11,105 nucleotides of DNA from Alphaproteobacteria bacterium (GCA_030428745.1 JAUIEG010000044.1:1-11105), one strand, 5' to 3'. Shown: positions 1 through 7,601, numbered from the stretch's first letter. Made by a program: numbers and translations. Notes: generated from the letters alone by a model not told the origin.

Positions 1-804
1 GTCGAGGAAGTTGTTGGGAATCGCTTCGTCCCCATGAACATCGAGAAAGAAATCGACACCCGTCTCGCGCATTTTCTCACGCGTGAGAAAGACTTCCGGG
101 CTTTCCTCCATGGTCGTGTTCCGCCAGGCGCGGTTGAGGTCTTTCCCGGCTGCATTGGTGCGCAGATGTCCACGCTTGGCGCCGTCGAGATTCATGCACG
201 GCACGATATGAAGCGTCGCCTTTTCAAGAAGCGCTTTTGCGCCGGCGTCGCCTTCATCCGTAAGGCGCTCCAGAAAGCCTTCCATCCACCAGGAGCCCAT
301 GGTCTCGCCCGGATGCTGGCGCGCGATCACCCAAAGCTGCCGCGGGCCCTCTCCGGCCTTGAAATAATGAATCTCCTGACCGTCCAGCGTCTCGCCGAGG
401 ACGTCATGTGAAAGCACCGGCGATTCCTTGATGTTCTCGATATAGGTGCGGTAGCGGCTCGTCGGATAAGGCGCAAAATAGGCGTACCAGATTTTGTCCG
501 CTTCCGGCGCATGACGGAGCGTCAGCTCGCGCCCGTCAAAAGTGGTGTTCACGCGAAACCATTCGTCCTGATCATAGGACGCCACCGCGCGATAATCTTT
601 CCACCCGCCCTGATAGGAGGCGCCGTGAGCATTGGTAAGGCGCATGACAAGGTTCTCTCCCTCGCCGCCTTCAACGCAATAATAAAACCATTGAAAGAAA
701 TTAGCTTTGCCGTCGGGCCGGATCTCAAGCTCTATGTTCGACGAATCTTCAGCATTTTTGCAGATGATATTACCGCTGTCGAAATCGCTTGAGATCTTGA
801 CCAT
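1..804 (-). CDS. M14 family (cytosolic carboxypeptidase type) metallocarboxypeptidase, C-terminus cut by window edge
   Basis: Zinc carboxypeptidase of the M14 family; the first 268 codons are present and the rest lies beyond base 1. Seen in translation: an N-terminal beta-rich domain (about residues 1-125), then the catalytic domain with the zinc motif ARQHPGET (H164, E167), MNLDGAKRGHLRTN, the substrate-binding DLNRAW (N224, R225) and DVHGDE (H257, third zinc ligand). The catalytic Glu would be in the missing part. The N-terminal domain plus HPGE and DLNRAW fit the cytosolic carboxypeptidase (CCP/Nna1) subfamily rather than secreted digestive types, and I see no signal peptide. In eukaryotes CCPs remove C-terminal or side-chain glutamates; the substrate of bacterial members is not established. 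The start at 804 has a good GAAGGA ribosome-binding site 7-8 bases upstream. It lies 24 bases after aspS on the same strand, so co-transcription is likely. Confidence 0.9.
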   Translation of the reverse strand, partial: MVKISSDFDSGNIICKNAEDSSNIELEIRPDGKANFFQWFYYCVEGGEGENLVMRLTNAHGASYQGGWKDYRAVASYDQDEWFRVNTTFDGRELTLRHAPEADKIWYAYFAPYPTSRYRTYIENIKESPVLSHDVLGETLDGQEIHYFKAGEGPRQLWVIARQHPGETMGSWWMEGFLERLTDEGDAGAKALLEKATLHIVPCMNLDGAKRGHLRTNAAGKDLNRAWRNTTMEESPEVFLTREKMRETGVDFFLDVHGDEAIPNNFLD

Positions 805-828
805 TTTTTTCCTTCAGGGCTGCGCCCA

Positions 829-2628
829 TTAGTCTTTCTTTTCTGTGATCGGCATGACCACACGGATGTGGACATCCTTCAATTGCTGATCAGATGCTTC
901 GATCGGCGCATGCAACAAGAGGTCCTCCGCCTGCTGCGTCATGGGGAACATCGTCACTTCGCGAATGTTCGCCTGATTGCAGAGCAGCATGACAATCCGT
1001 TCAATACCCATGGCGCATCCACCGTGGGGCGGCGCGCCATATTTGAAGGCGTTGAGCATGCCGCCGAATTTATCCTCAACGACCTCCTTGCCGTAACCGG
1101 CGATATCGAATGCTTTATACATGATATCGGGACGATGGTTCCGGATCGCGCCTGAACCAAGCTCATACCCGTTGCAGACGAGGTCATACTGATAGGCCTT
1201 GATGGCGAGTTTTTCTTCGTCGCTCGCCGCCGCTTCCAGCACTTGAAGACCGCCCTGGGGCATGGAGAACGGGTTGTGACCGAACTCGACCTTCTGGTTC
1301 TCCTCATCCCATTCATACATAGGGAAATCGACAATCCAGGCGAGTTCAAACCGGTCTTTATTCGTCAGCTCAAGCTCCTCGCCGATGACGACGCGAGCTT
1401 TCGCGGCGACCGGCAGGAAATCCTCCGGCTTGCCAGCGAGGAAGAAGGCTGCGTCGCCTGCCTTCATGCCAAGCTGCGCACGCACGGCTTCAGCGCGCTC
1501 CGGCCCGATATTTTTCGCGAGCGGGCCTTTCACTTCCGTTTCATCGAAGATCATGTAGCCCATGCCCGGCAAGCCTTCCTTCTGCGCGAAGGAATTCATG
1601 CGGTCACAAAAGGCGCGACTGCCGCCGCCCGGCGCCGGGATGGCCCGGATTTCGTTTTTCGGATCGGCGTCGAGGATTTGGGCGAAAATCTTGAAGCCCG
1701 AACCGCGGAAATGATCCGACACCACATGCATTTCGATGGGGCATCTAAGGTCCGGCTTGTCCGTGCCGTATTTCAGCATCGCCACATCGAATGGGATCAG
1801 CGGGAACGGATATTTCGTCACGCTGCGCTCGCCGGCGAACGCTTTGAACGTGTTCTCCATCACCGGCCCGACCGCATCGAAAACGTCTTCACGCTCGACG
1901 AAGCTCATTTCGAGGTCGAGCTGATAGAACTCGCCCGCCGACCGGTCAGCGCGGGCGTCCTCATCGCGGAAACAAGGCGCGATCTGGAAATATCTATCGA
2001 AGCCCGAGACCATGATGAGCTGTTTGAAGATCTGCGGCGCCTGAGGCAGCGCGTAGAATTTTCCGGGATGAAGACGCGATGGCACGAGAAAGTCGCGCGC
2101 GCCTTCCGGCGATGACGCTGTCAGGATCGGGGTCTGGAACTCAGTAAAGCCCGCCTTCTCCATACCGCCGCGGATTTCACTAATGATCTGTGAGCGGACC
2201 ATGATGTTCCGGTGCAGGGTCTCGCGGCGCAGATCGAGATAACGGTGAGTCATCCGGATGTCTTCCGGATAATCCGGCTCGCCAAAGACCGGCAGCGGCA
2301 GTTCGTCCGCGCTGGACAGCACCTCGAAGGAATCAATACGAACTTCGACCTCACCTGTGGGCAGGTTCGGATTCACGACCTCGGCGTCCCGGGCGACGAC
2401 CCGGCCGTCGACCATAATCACGCTTTCCTGACGGACTTTCTCCACCTCGGCGAAGAAAGACGCTTCTGGCTCCACGACAAGCTGGGTCAGCCCGTAATGG
2501 TCGCGCAGATCGATAAAGAGGAGGCCCCCATGGTCGCGCTTGCGATGGACCCAACCCGACAGGCGAACCGTCTCGCCAACCTCGGTTTTGCGCAATTGTC
2601 CACAGGTGTGGCTACGATAGGCGTGCAT
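829..2628 (-). CDS. aspS: Aspartyl-tRNA synthetase, probably non-discriminating (Asp/Asn)
   Basis: Class II synthetase that charges tRNA with aspartate; 599 residues, the usual length for bacterial AspRS. Seen: N-terminal OB-fold anticodon-binding domain (about 1-110, GWVHRKRDHGG at 25-35), class II motif 2 (CFRDEDARADRS, 219-230, then EFYQLD), the bacterial GAD insertion (about 290-420), and motif 3 (GIERIVMLL, 541-549). The start at 2628 (MHAYRSHTCGQ) matches the family and has GGGGA upstream; an in-frame extension to 2850 is open but has no homology-like content. His33 in the RDHGG stretch corresponds to the His typical of non-discriminating AspRS, which also makes Asp-tRNAAsn for GatCAB. 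The second specificity position is Glu83, neither the Gly of non-discriminating nor the Lys of discriminating enzymes. It is divergent from rnd and upstream of the M14 gene. Confidence 0.97.
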   Translation of the reverse strand: MHAYRSHTCGQLRKTEVGETVRLSGWVHRKRDHGGLLFIDLRDHYGLTQLVVEPEASFFAEVEKVRQESVIMVDGRVVARDAEVVNPNLPTGEVEVRIDSFEVLSSADELPLPVFGEPDYPEDIRMTHRYLDLRRETLHRNIMVRSQIISEIRGGMEKAGFTEFQTPILTASSPEGARDFLVPSRLHPGKFYALPQAPQIFKQLIMVSGFDRYFQIAPCFRDEDARADRSAGEFYQLDLEMSFVEREDVFDAVGPVMENTFKAFAGERSVTKYPFPLIPFDVAMLKYGTDKPDLRCPIEMHVVSDHFRGSGFKIFAQILDADPKNEIRAIPAPGGGSRAFCDRMNSFAQKEGLPGMGYMIFDETEVKGPLAKNIGPERAEAVRAQLGMKAGDAAFFLAGKPEDFLPVAAKARVVIGEELELTNKDRFELAWIVDFPMYEWDEENQKVEFGHNPFSMPQGGLQVLEAAASDEEKLAIKAYQYDLVCNGYELGSGAIRNHRPDIMYKAFDIAGYGKEVVEDKFGGMLNAFKYGAPPHGGCAMGIERIVMLLCNQANIREVTMFPMTQQAEDLLLHAPIEASDQQLKDVHIRVVMPITEKKD

Positions 2629-2869
2629 TCTATTCCCCACTGAAATTAGTCGCGCCGGAGTGGCGAACGCGCCATGCAATGTCAAGGCCGCTCCAGGCCT
2701 GAACCGGACAGCGATGGGGCACGGGCAGGCCTTCAGACCGATACAACCGAGATGTGTAAAGCACGCTTGACAAAAAGGGTTAACAATCCCGGCTGGACCG
2801 GCTGATTTTCCACAGACGGCCCCGCCCGCCGCCATCAATGCCAGCCGCACCTTTTTTTGGAGCGCAGAA

Positions 2870-2909
2870 GGGCGCTTGCAGGGGCCCTCGCGCGCCGATA
2901 GAAGCGCCC
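2870..2909 (+). repeat. Inverted repeat ending 3 bases before the rnd start codon
   Basis: GGGCGCTT (2870-2877) and AAGCGCCC (2902-2909) form a perfect 8-bp stem around a GC-rich 24-base loop. The right arm contains the only purine-rich ribosome-site candidate (GAAG, 2901-2904) for the rnd start at 2913, so the hairpin could mask initiation. A regulatory role is inference. If translation began at 2838 instead, the structure would be inside the coding sequence. Confidence 0.45.
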
Positions 2910-2912
2910 GTC

Positions 2913-4058
2913 ATGCAAGTTATCTCCACCACAGACGAATTGGCCCGGTTTTCCACGGCGCTGCGCGAACAGCCCTTTGTTGCGGTCGACACCGAATTCA
3001 TGCGGGAAAAGACCTATTGGCCGATCCTCTGCCTTATTCAGGCGGCGGCCGAAGGCGAAGAGGCTATTATCGACCCCCTCGCCGACAAGCTCGACCTGTC
3101 GCCCTTTCTCGAATTGATGACCGACAAAAAGGTGGTGAAGGTCTTTCACGCCGCCCGTCAGGATCTCGAGATCTTTTACCGGCTCATCGGCGATGTCCCG
3201 GCGCCCCTTTTTGATACGCAAATCGCCGCCATGGCCTGCGGCTTCGGCGACCAGATTGGCTACGAGCCGCTGATGCGTACGCTTTTGAAAGCGAAGATCG
3301 ACAAGGGCTCGCGCTTTACCGATTGGGCGCGCCGTCCGCTGACCGACGCCCAGCTCGCCTATGCGCTCTCCGATGTCACCCATCTGCGCGACGCTTTCCC
3401 GCTCCTCACGGAAACTCTTGAGAAGCGTGAGCGCCGGCACTGGGTTGAGGAAGAAATGAAGGCCCTCAATGACGGGAACCTTTATCATGTGCAGCCCGAA
3501 AACGCCTGGAAACGGCTGAAGTTGAGAGGCGTGCGGCCCAAAGAAATCGGCGCCGTCATGAAGCTCGCCGAATGGCGTGAACGCGAGGCGCAAACCAAAG
3601 ACACGCCGCGCAGCCGCGTTCTTAAAGACGAATCTATTTTCGAACTCGCCCGCCTCCAGCCGAAAGACGCCAAATCCCTCGCCCGCGCCCGGTCAATACC
3701 TTCAGGCTTTGAGCGTTCAAGGTCTGGCGCAGCCATCGTTAAAGCGATCACAGAAGGGGTGGAGATACCCCGCGATAACTTGCCGGCAATCGAAAAAGTG
3801 GAGAAAGAAAAAGCGCCGGCCGATGTGGTGGAGCTGTTGAAAGTGCTCCTCAAACGTCAATGCGAGGCGTTCCATGTCGCGCCTAAGCTGATCGCATCGA
3901 GCGCCGACATCGAAGCCATAGCGCTCGATGACGACGCAGATGTCGCCGCCCTTAAGGGATGGCGCCGCGACGTCTATGGCGAAGCGGCCCTGCGCCTGAA
4001 ACGCGGCGAAATCGCGCTGAAACTCAAAAAAGGCGCGGTGGAGATTATTGAAAGCTGA
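2913..4058 (+). CDS. rnd: Ribonuclease D
   Basis: 3'-to-5' exoribonuclease of the DEDDy class, involved in maturing tRNA 3' ends and in stable RNA turnover; cytoplasmic. The 381-residue length fits the family. Seen: ExoI with D26 and E28 (VAVDTEFMREKTYWP), ExoII with D84 (KVFHAARQDLEIFYR), ExoIII with Y150 and D154 (YALSDVTHLRDAF), then an HRDC domain (about 200-280) and a C-terminal HRDC-like region, as in E. coli RNase D. The frame is open back to an ATG at 2838, but the family-like sequence begins at MQVISTTDELARF, so 2913 is preferred. Neither start has a strong ribosome-binding site, and a hairpin sits directly upstream. It is divergent from aspS. The next gene on the same strand is 192 bases away across a palindromic repeat. 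Confidence 0.95.
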   Translation: MQVISTTDELARFSTALREQPFVAVDTEFMREKTYWPILCLIQAAAEGEEAIIDPLADKLDLSPFLELMTDKKVVKVFHAARQDLEIFYRLIGDVPAPLFDTQIAAMACGFGDQIGYEPLMRTLLKAKIDKGSRFTDWARRPLTDAQLAYALSDVTHLRDAFPLLTETLEKRERRHWVEEEMKALNDGNLYHVQPENAWKRLKLRGVRPKEIGAVMKLAEWREREAQTKDTPRSRVLKDESIFELARLQPKDAKSLARARSIPSGFERSRSGAAIVKAITEGVEIPRDNLPAIEKVEKEKAPADVVELLKVLLKRQCEAFHVAPKLIASSADIEAIALDDDADVAALKGWRRDVYGEAALRLKRGEIALKLKKGAVEIIES

Positions 4059-4081
4059 AATTGCAGCTTCAAGTTATTTGC

Positions 4082-4210
4082 TGATCCCCTCCGGTCCTTC
4101 GGACCACCTCCCCTTTTCAAGGGGAGGAAAAGAATATTCGGCGTCTTTTCTCCCCCTTGAAAAGGGGGAGTGTCAGCCGGCGCAGCAGCGCCGGATGACG
4201 AGGGGGATCA
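4082..4210 (+). repeat. Palindromic miniature repeat element with terminal inverted repeats and four hairpins
   Basis: Non-coding 129-bp block between rnd and the amidohydrolase gene. The ends are near-perfect inverted repeats: TGATCCCCT (4082-4090) and AGGGGGATCA (4201-4210). Inside are GGTCC-TTC-GGACC (4093-4105); CCTCCCCTT-TTC-AAGGGGAGG (4107-4127, 9-bp stem); CTCCCCCTT-GAA-AAGGGGGAG (4150-4170, 9-bp stem); and CCGGCGC-AGCA-GCGCCGG (4177-4194), which extends by GTCA/TGAC after one mismatch. The second and third hairpins are also inverted copies of each other, extended by AAAAGA/TCTTTT (4128-4133, 4144-4149), so the centre can fold into one long hairpin. No U-run follows any stem, so these are not ordinary terminators. 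It resembles dispersed REP/MITE-type intergenic repeats of alphaproteobacteria; a copy number above one is inferred, not seen here. Confidence 0.7.
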
Positions 4211-4250
4211 ACAACCTTCCCCTTCTCCGCAATCACGATATGCTTACATC

Positions 4251-4988
4251 ATGAGCGAGCATGAGATAGCCCATCTGGAAAAGTTCGGCGCGGCGCCGGT
4301 TTTCATCTTCTGCGACCATGCCTCAAACGCCATACCGGCCGCGCTCAATTGCCTTGGCTTGCCCGAGGATATTCTCAAAACGCATATCGCGTGGGATATC
4401 GGCGCCGGCGCCCTCGCCGCCGGCCTCGCTCAACGGCTTCAAGGAACACTTTTTCGCTGCGGCTTCTCTCGCCTCATCATCGATCCCAATCGGGCGATTG
4501 GGACTCAGGACATTATCCCCCCCACAAGCGATCAGATTCCGATCCCGGGCAATCAAATGCTGAGCGATGACGACTGCAAGGCCCGCATCGACCAGTTCCA
4601 TATTCCGTATCACGACCTCATGGACGCAGCGCTTGATGACTTCATCGCAACCTGCGGAGAGCCCTTTGTCATCTCGGTTCACAGTTTCACGAACCGCCTG
4701 ATGGGCGCCGCCGAAGACCGTCCGTGGGCCGCAGGACTTCTCTGGCGCGAGGACGAACCCTCCGCCCGCGAAATGATTAACCATCTGGAACGGGAAACCG
4801 ACTGGCGCATCGGGGACAATGAGCCCTATGACGCGCGCCGGTTTAATTATTCCGTTGACCGCCATATCGGACCCCGGTCACTATCCCATATCACTCTGGA
4901 GGTGCGCCAGGATTTGATCTCGGACAATGAGGGCGTCGCCGAGATGGCGGATCTTATCGCTGCAGGAGTGCGCAAGATCGTCTCTTAG
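4251..4988 (+). CDS. N-formylglutamate amidohydrolase family protein
   Basis: Predicted metal-dependent amidohydrolase of the N-formylglutamate amidohydrolase family (PF05013, COG3931-like), 245 residues. In histidine degradation such enzymes cleave N-formyl-L-glutamate to formate and glutamate, but this short subgroup is not proven to use that substrate and no hut genes are nearby. Seen: FCDHASN (H23), AWDIGAGALA (D49), SRLIIDPNRA (about 73-82), VISVHSFTNRL (H144) and LEVRQDLI (E217), in family order. No signal peptide, so probably cytoplasmic. MSEHEIAHLEKFGAAPVF gives a natural start at 4251, yet no Shine-Dalgarno sequence precedes it; TATGCT at 4239-4244 could be a -10 box for a leaderless or near-leaderless message. 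A carboxylate-amine ligase follows after 34 bases, which suggests a two-gene unit that makes and breaks related amides. Substrate assignment is inference. Confidence 0.85.
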   Translation: MSEHEIAHLEKFGAAPVFIFCDHASNAIPAALNCLGLPEDILKTHIAWDIGAGALAAGLAQRLQGTLFRCGFSRLIIDPNRAIGTQDIIPPTSDQIPIPGNQMLSDDDCKARIDQFHIPYHDLMDAALDDFIATCGEPFVISVHSFTNRLMGAAEDRPWAAGLLWREDEPSAREMINHLERETDWRIGDNEPYDARRFNYSVDRHIGPRSLSHITLEVRQDLISDNEGVAEMADLIAAGVRKIVS

Positions 4989-5022
4989 GGTGAGACGGCA
5001 GGAATAAACGGGAGGCTGGCTC

Positions 5023-6162
5023 ATGCTGCCTGCGCTGACGTTAGGGGTCGAGGAAGAATATCTTCTCATCGATCCAAAGACCCGCGACCTCGTCCCGGAG
5101 CCCTCTCCCGATTTCATGAAAGACTGTAAGGACCGGTTGGGCGAGCGGGTGACGCCGGAATTCCTGAAATGTCAGGTGGAAATCGGCACACCGGTCTGCA
5201 CCGATATTTCCGAAGCCCGTCACCACCTGACGGCGCTGCGCTCCGCGATCATCAACACCGCTGAAAAACACGGCATGCAACTGATGGCGGCCTCCACACA
5301 CCCCTTTGCGCAATGGGGCCGGCAGAAACACACAGCAGCGCCGCGTTACGATCTTCTCGATGCGGATATGGGCGGCGCCATCCGCCGTATGCTGATCTGC
5401 GGCATGCATGTGCATGCCGGCGTCGAAGACAAGGAACTGCGCATCGATCTCCTCAACCAGACGCGCTATTTCCTGCCGCATCTTCTCGCGCTGTCCACGT
5501 CGTCACCATTCTGGGGCGGTCATGACATGCAGATGCGCTGTTCACGTCTCGGCATCTTCGACTCCATGCCGCGCACGGGCATTCCCGACCGCTATGAGAG
5601 CTGGTCGGAATATGAGCGCATGATCGAACGCCTGATCCATGCTGGCGTGATGGAGGATTCTTCAAAGCTCTGGTGGGATATGCGCCCAAGCGCGCGCTTC
5701 CCAACGCTGGAAATGCGCGTCACCGATGTGTGCACACGCCTTGAAGACGCCCTCTGTATTGCTGCGTTTTATCAGTCGATCCTGCGCATGCTGGCGCGCA
5801 TCAAACAGAAAAACATGCGCTGGCGAATTTATCCGCGCATCATGATCGAGGAAAACCGCTGGCGCGCCCAACGATATGGCTGCAGCAAGAGCATGATCGA
5901 CCTTGGCCGCGGGGAATGCCTGCCTTTCGGATCGCTGATCGAAGAGATCATCGAAATCATCACCGAAGACGCCGTCGCGCTCGGCTGTCTCAAAGAGATT
6001 CAGCATGCGCGAACGATCCTGAAGCGGGGCACCAGCGCCTGTCGTCAGGTCGAGCTGTTCGCCAAAGCGCGCGCGGACGGCGCAGACGACGCCGAAGCGT
6101 TGATCAAGGTCGTGGACATGCTCGTTAAGGAAACCGCGGCGGACCTGCCGGAAGCCCCCTGA
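5023..6162 (+). CDS. Carboxylate-amine ligase of the GCS2 / YbdK family
   Basis: ATP-dependent carboxylate-amine ligase of the glutamate-cysteine ligase type 2 family (PF04107); joins a carboxylate such as glutamate to an amine through an acyl phosphate. 379 residues, close to E. coli YbdK. Seen: LGVEEEYLLIDPKT near the N-terminus (Glu-rich ATP/metal site, E10-E12), VEIGTPVC (52-59), GMHVHAGVED (127-136), the TSSPFWGG block (159-166), the WWDMRPSARFPTLEMRVTDV segment (217-236) and a C-terminal helical region. Strong ribosome site GGGAGG at 5010-5015, 7 bases before the ATG. YbdK-type proteins show weak gamma-glutamylcysteine synthetase activity in vitro, but their natural substrate is uncertain, so glutathione synthesis should not be assumed. 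It directly follows the amidohydrolase gene; such pairing suggests a shared small-molecule pathway. Confidence 0.9.
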   Translation: MLPALTLGVEEEYLLIDPKTRDLVPEPSPDFMKDCKDRLGERVTPEFLKCQVEIGTPVCTDISEARHHLTALRSAIINTAEKHGMQLMAASTHPFAQWGRQKHTAAPRYDLLDADMGGAIRRMLICGMHVHAGVEDKELRIDLLNQTRYFLPHLLALSTSSPFWGGHDMQMRCSRLGIFDSMPRTGIPDRYESWSEYERMIERLIHAGVMEDSSKLWWDMRPSARFPTLEMRVTDVCTRLEDALCIAAFYQSILRMLARIKQKNMRWRIYPRIMIEENRWRAQRYGCSKSMIDLGRGECLPFGSLIEEIIEIITEDAVALGCLKEIQHARTILKRGTSACRQVELFAKARADGADDAEALIKVVDMLVKETAADLPEAP

Positions 6163-6213
6163 AACGCCGAAAAATCCCGAAAAAGATGAAGAAAAATAAT
6201 CGGCTGGCGGCCC

Positions 6214-6242
6214 TTGCGGCCCCCGTCCGGCTTCGCTATACC
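6214..6242 (+). promoter_or_regulatory. Possible sigma-70 type promoter for the initiator tRNA gene
   Basis: TTGCGG (6214-6219) and TATACC (6237-6242) are separated by exactly 17 bases. This would put the RNA start near 6249, giving an 85-90 base leader to be removed by RNase P. The hexamers match consensus only partly, and the -35 lies inside a GC-rich inverted repeat (GGCC 6209-6212 / GGCC 6218-6221). The rest of 6163-6335 has no gene; it holds only one further short hairpin, GGGCGC (6260-6265) / GCGCCC (6273-6278). Confidence 0.3.
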
Positions 6243-6335
6243 CCGCTCTCCCGTTCGTGGGGCGCGCCGGATGCGCCCATCCAAACGCGGCGGGCCCGTC
6301 AGATCATCCTGTTTGGAACCGATCTGCGAAGTTGG

Positions 6336-6412
<77 letters not shown>

Positions 6413-6423
6413 ATTTTTCTCGA

Positions 6424-7527
6424 TCAATGCCGACGAGACGACTTCGCCTGCCTTGCAAGATCAGCAAGAACGCCTTCACGCAAACCGCGATCAGCGACAC
6501 GGATGCGGCGCGCAGGCCATTCGGCCTGTAACGCTTCGAGAATGGCGCAGCCTGAAACGACAAGATCGGCGCGTTCTTCGCCAATGCAAGGCTCACTCGC
6601 ACGTTCCGAAAAATTCATGGCGCACAGTTTCGACGTCACCACCTTTGCTTCTTCAATCGTGAGCCAGAGCCCGTCCACCTGGTCACGACGATAACGTGAC
6701 AATCCCAAATGAACGCCGGCAATTGACGTGACCGTGCCCGACGTGCCGAGAAGATGCGCTCTGTCATTTTGAAAAATGCTCTTCATGCCGGCGGGATCGC
6801 CAATTTCCTCAACGGACTTGCGCACATCCTCCACCACGGCGGCGTAGGTTTCGGCGCTCATCTCTCGCCCGCCCCATTTTTCGGCGATTGAAACAACGCC
6901 AAAAGGCAGCGATGTCCAGGCGGCGATCTCCGTTGCGCCATTTCTGCGCCGCACCCAGGAAAGCTCTGTGGAGCCGCCGCCAATATCGAAAACAAGGCCC
7001 GCTTCAACGCCCTCATCGAGAAGATCAGCGCATCCGGCGACGGCGAGCCGCGCCTCTTCTTCCGTGGTGATGATGTCGAATGTCAGCCCGGTTTCCTGCG
7101 TGACCGCATCGAGAAATTCAGCTCCGTTATCGGCGCCGCGACAAGCTTGCGTGGCGATGCAGCGCAGATGCGTTACACCGCGACGATCTATTTTATCCGC
7201 ACAGACTTTAAGAGCAGATATCGTTCGTCCCATCGCCGCTTCAGACAGGACGCCGCTTTGCGACAGCCCTTCTCCGAGACGAACAATCCGTGAAAACGCA
7301 TCGACGATACGGAACCCGTGACGATGTGGCGACGCAATCAACAAGCGACAGTTATTCGTGCCAAGGTCAAGCGCCGCGAGCCGCACCGAGCTTCGACGCC
7401 GGCCGCTACGAGATCCGGATTTCTTTCCTTTGGATTTTGAAGACGGCTTGTTGTTGCGCCCCGTCTCTTCACGTTTTTGACGGTCTTCGCCGCCAGCGCT
7501 TCCCGCGCCCTTACCGTCACTCATCAT
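6424..7527 (-). CDS. ppx: Ppx/GppA family exopolyphosphatase / pppGpp phosphohydrolase
   Basis: ASKHA-fold phosphatase that releases phosphate from polyphosphate or converts pppGpp to ppGpp; which of the two is not decidable here. About 367 residues: the short form without the C-terminal HD-like domain of E. coli Ppx/GppA. Seen: phosphate-1 motif ALDLGTNNCRLLIA (52-65), TTEEEARLA (154-162, catalytic Glu region), phosphate-2 motif VFDIGGGSTEL (179-189), GTSGTVT (261-267), IGEERADLVVSGCAIL (about 315-330) and VADRGLREGVL (344-354). Residues 1-48 are a low-complexity Lys/Arg/Ser/Gly tail, probably disordered. The start is placed at 7527, or 7524 (tandem ATGs), because GAGGAC lies about 5 bases upstream; an in-frame ATG at 7551 is less favoured. 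It lies downstream of the psp operon on the same strand but about 120 bases away, so it probably has its own promoter. Confidence 0.92.
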   Translation of the reverse strand: MMSDGKGAGSAGGEDRQKREETGRNNKPSSKSKGKKSGSRSGRRRSSVRLAALDLGTNNCRLLIASPHRHGFRIVDAFSRIVRLGEGLSQSGVLSEAAMGRTISALKVCADKIDRRGVTHLRCIATQACRGADNGAEFLDAVTQETGLTFDIITTEEEARLAVAGCADLLDEGVEAGLVFDIGGGSTELSWVRRRNGATEIAAWTSLPFGVVSIAEKWGGREMSAETYAAVVEDVRKSVEEIGDPAGMKSIFQNDRAHLLGTSGTVTSIAGVHLGLSRYRRDQVDGLWLTIEEAKVVTSKLCAMNFSERASEPCIGEERADLVVSGCAILEALQAEWPARRIRVADRGLREGVLADLARQAKSSRRH

Positions 7528-7572
7528 TCGCGTCCTCGCTGGAGCCGTCATCCGGCTCTGATGTTGACGGGA

Positions 7573-7601
7573 ATGTTAGTCGGCGCCGGTCACCGCGGCA
7601 A
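7573..7601 (-). promoter_or_regulatory. Possible sigma-70 type promoter for ppx
   Basis: Read on the minus strand, TTGCCG (7601-7596) and TAACAT (7578-7573) are 17 bases apart and would start RNA near 7566, about 40 bases before the ppx start. Both hexamers are partial matches, so this is tentative. No intrinsic terminator is visible between the 54-residue gene (ends 7650) and ppx, so read-through from the psp operon cannot be excluded. Confidence 0.3.

Noticed and set aside
1243..2115. 290-codon open frame on the plus strand
   Set aside because: Lies entirely antisense to aspS, has no recognisable motifs and mirrors its codon pattern; typical shadow frame in GC-rich DNA.
2767..2772. Perfect TTGACA (-35 hexamer) upstream of rnd
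   Set aside because: No acceptable -10 hexamer is found 16-18 bases downstream (the sequence there is CCGGCTGG), so I do not call a promoter.
2629..2850. N-terminal extension of AspRS to an ATG at 2850
   Set aside because: The extra 74 residues are Cys/Ala-rich with no family similarity; AspRS normally starts at the MHAYRSHTCG position, which also has a ribosome site.
2597..2956. Three DnaA-box-like sequences (TTGTCCACA, TTTTCCACA, TTTTCCACG) near the aspS-rnd divergence
   Set aside because: Each differs from TTATCCACA by at least one base, two lie inside coding sequence, and there is no AT-rich unwinding region or origin gene nearby; probably chance.
4150..4170. Strong hairpin after rnd as intrinsic terminator
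   Set aside because: No U-run follows the stem; it is better explained as part of the palindromic repeat element.
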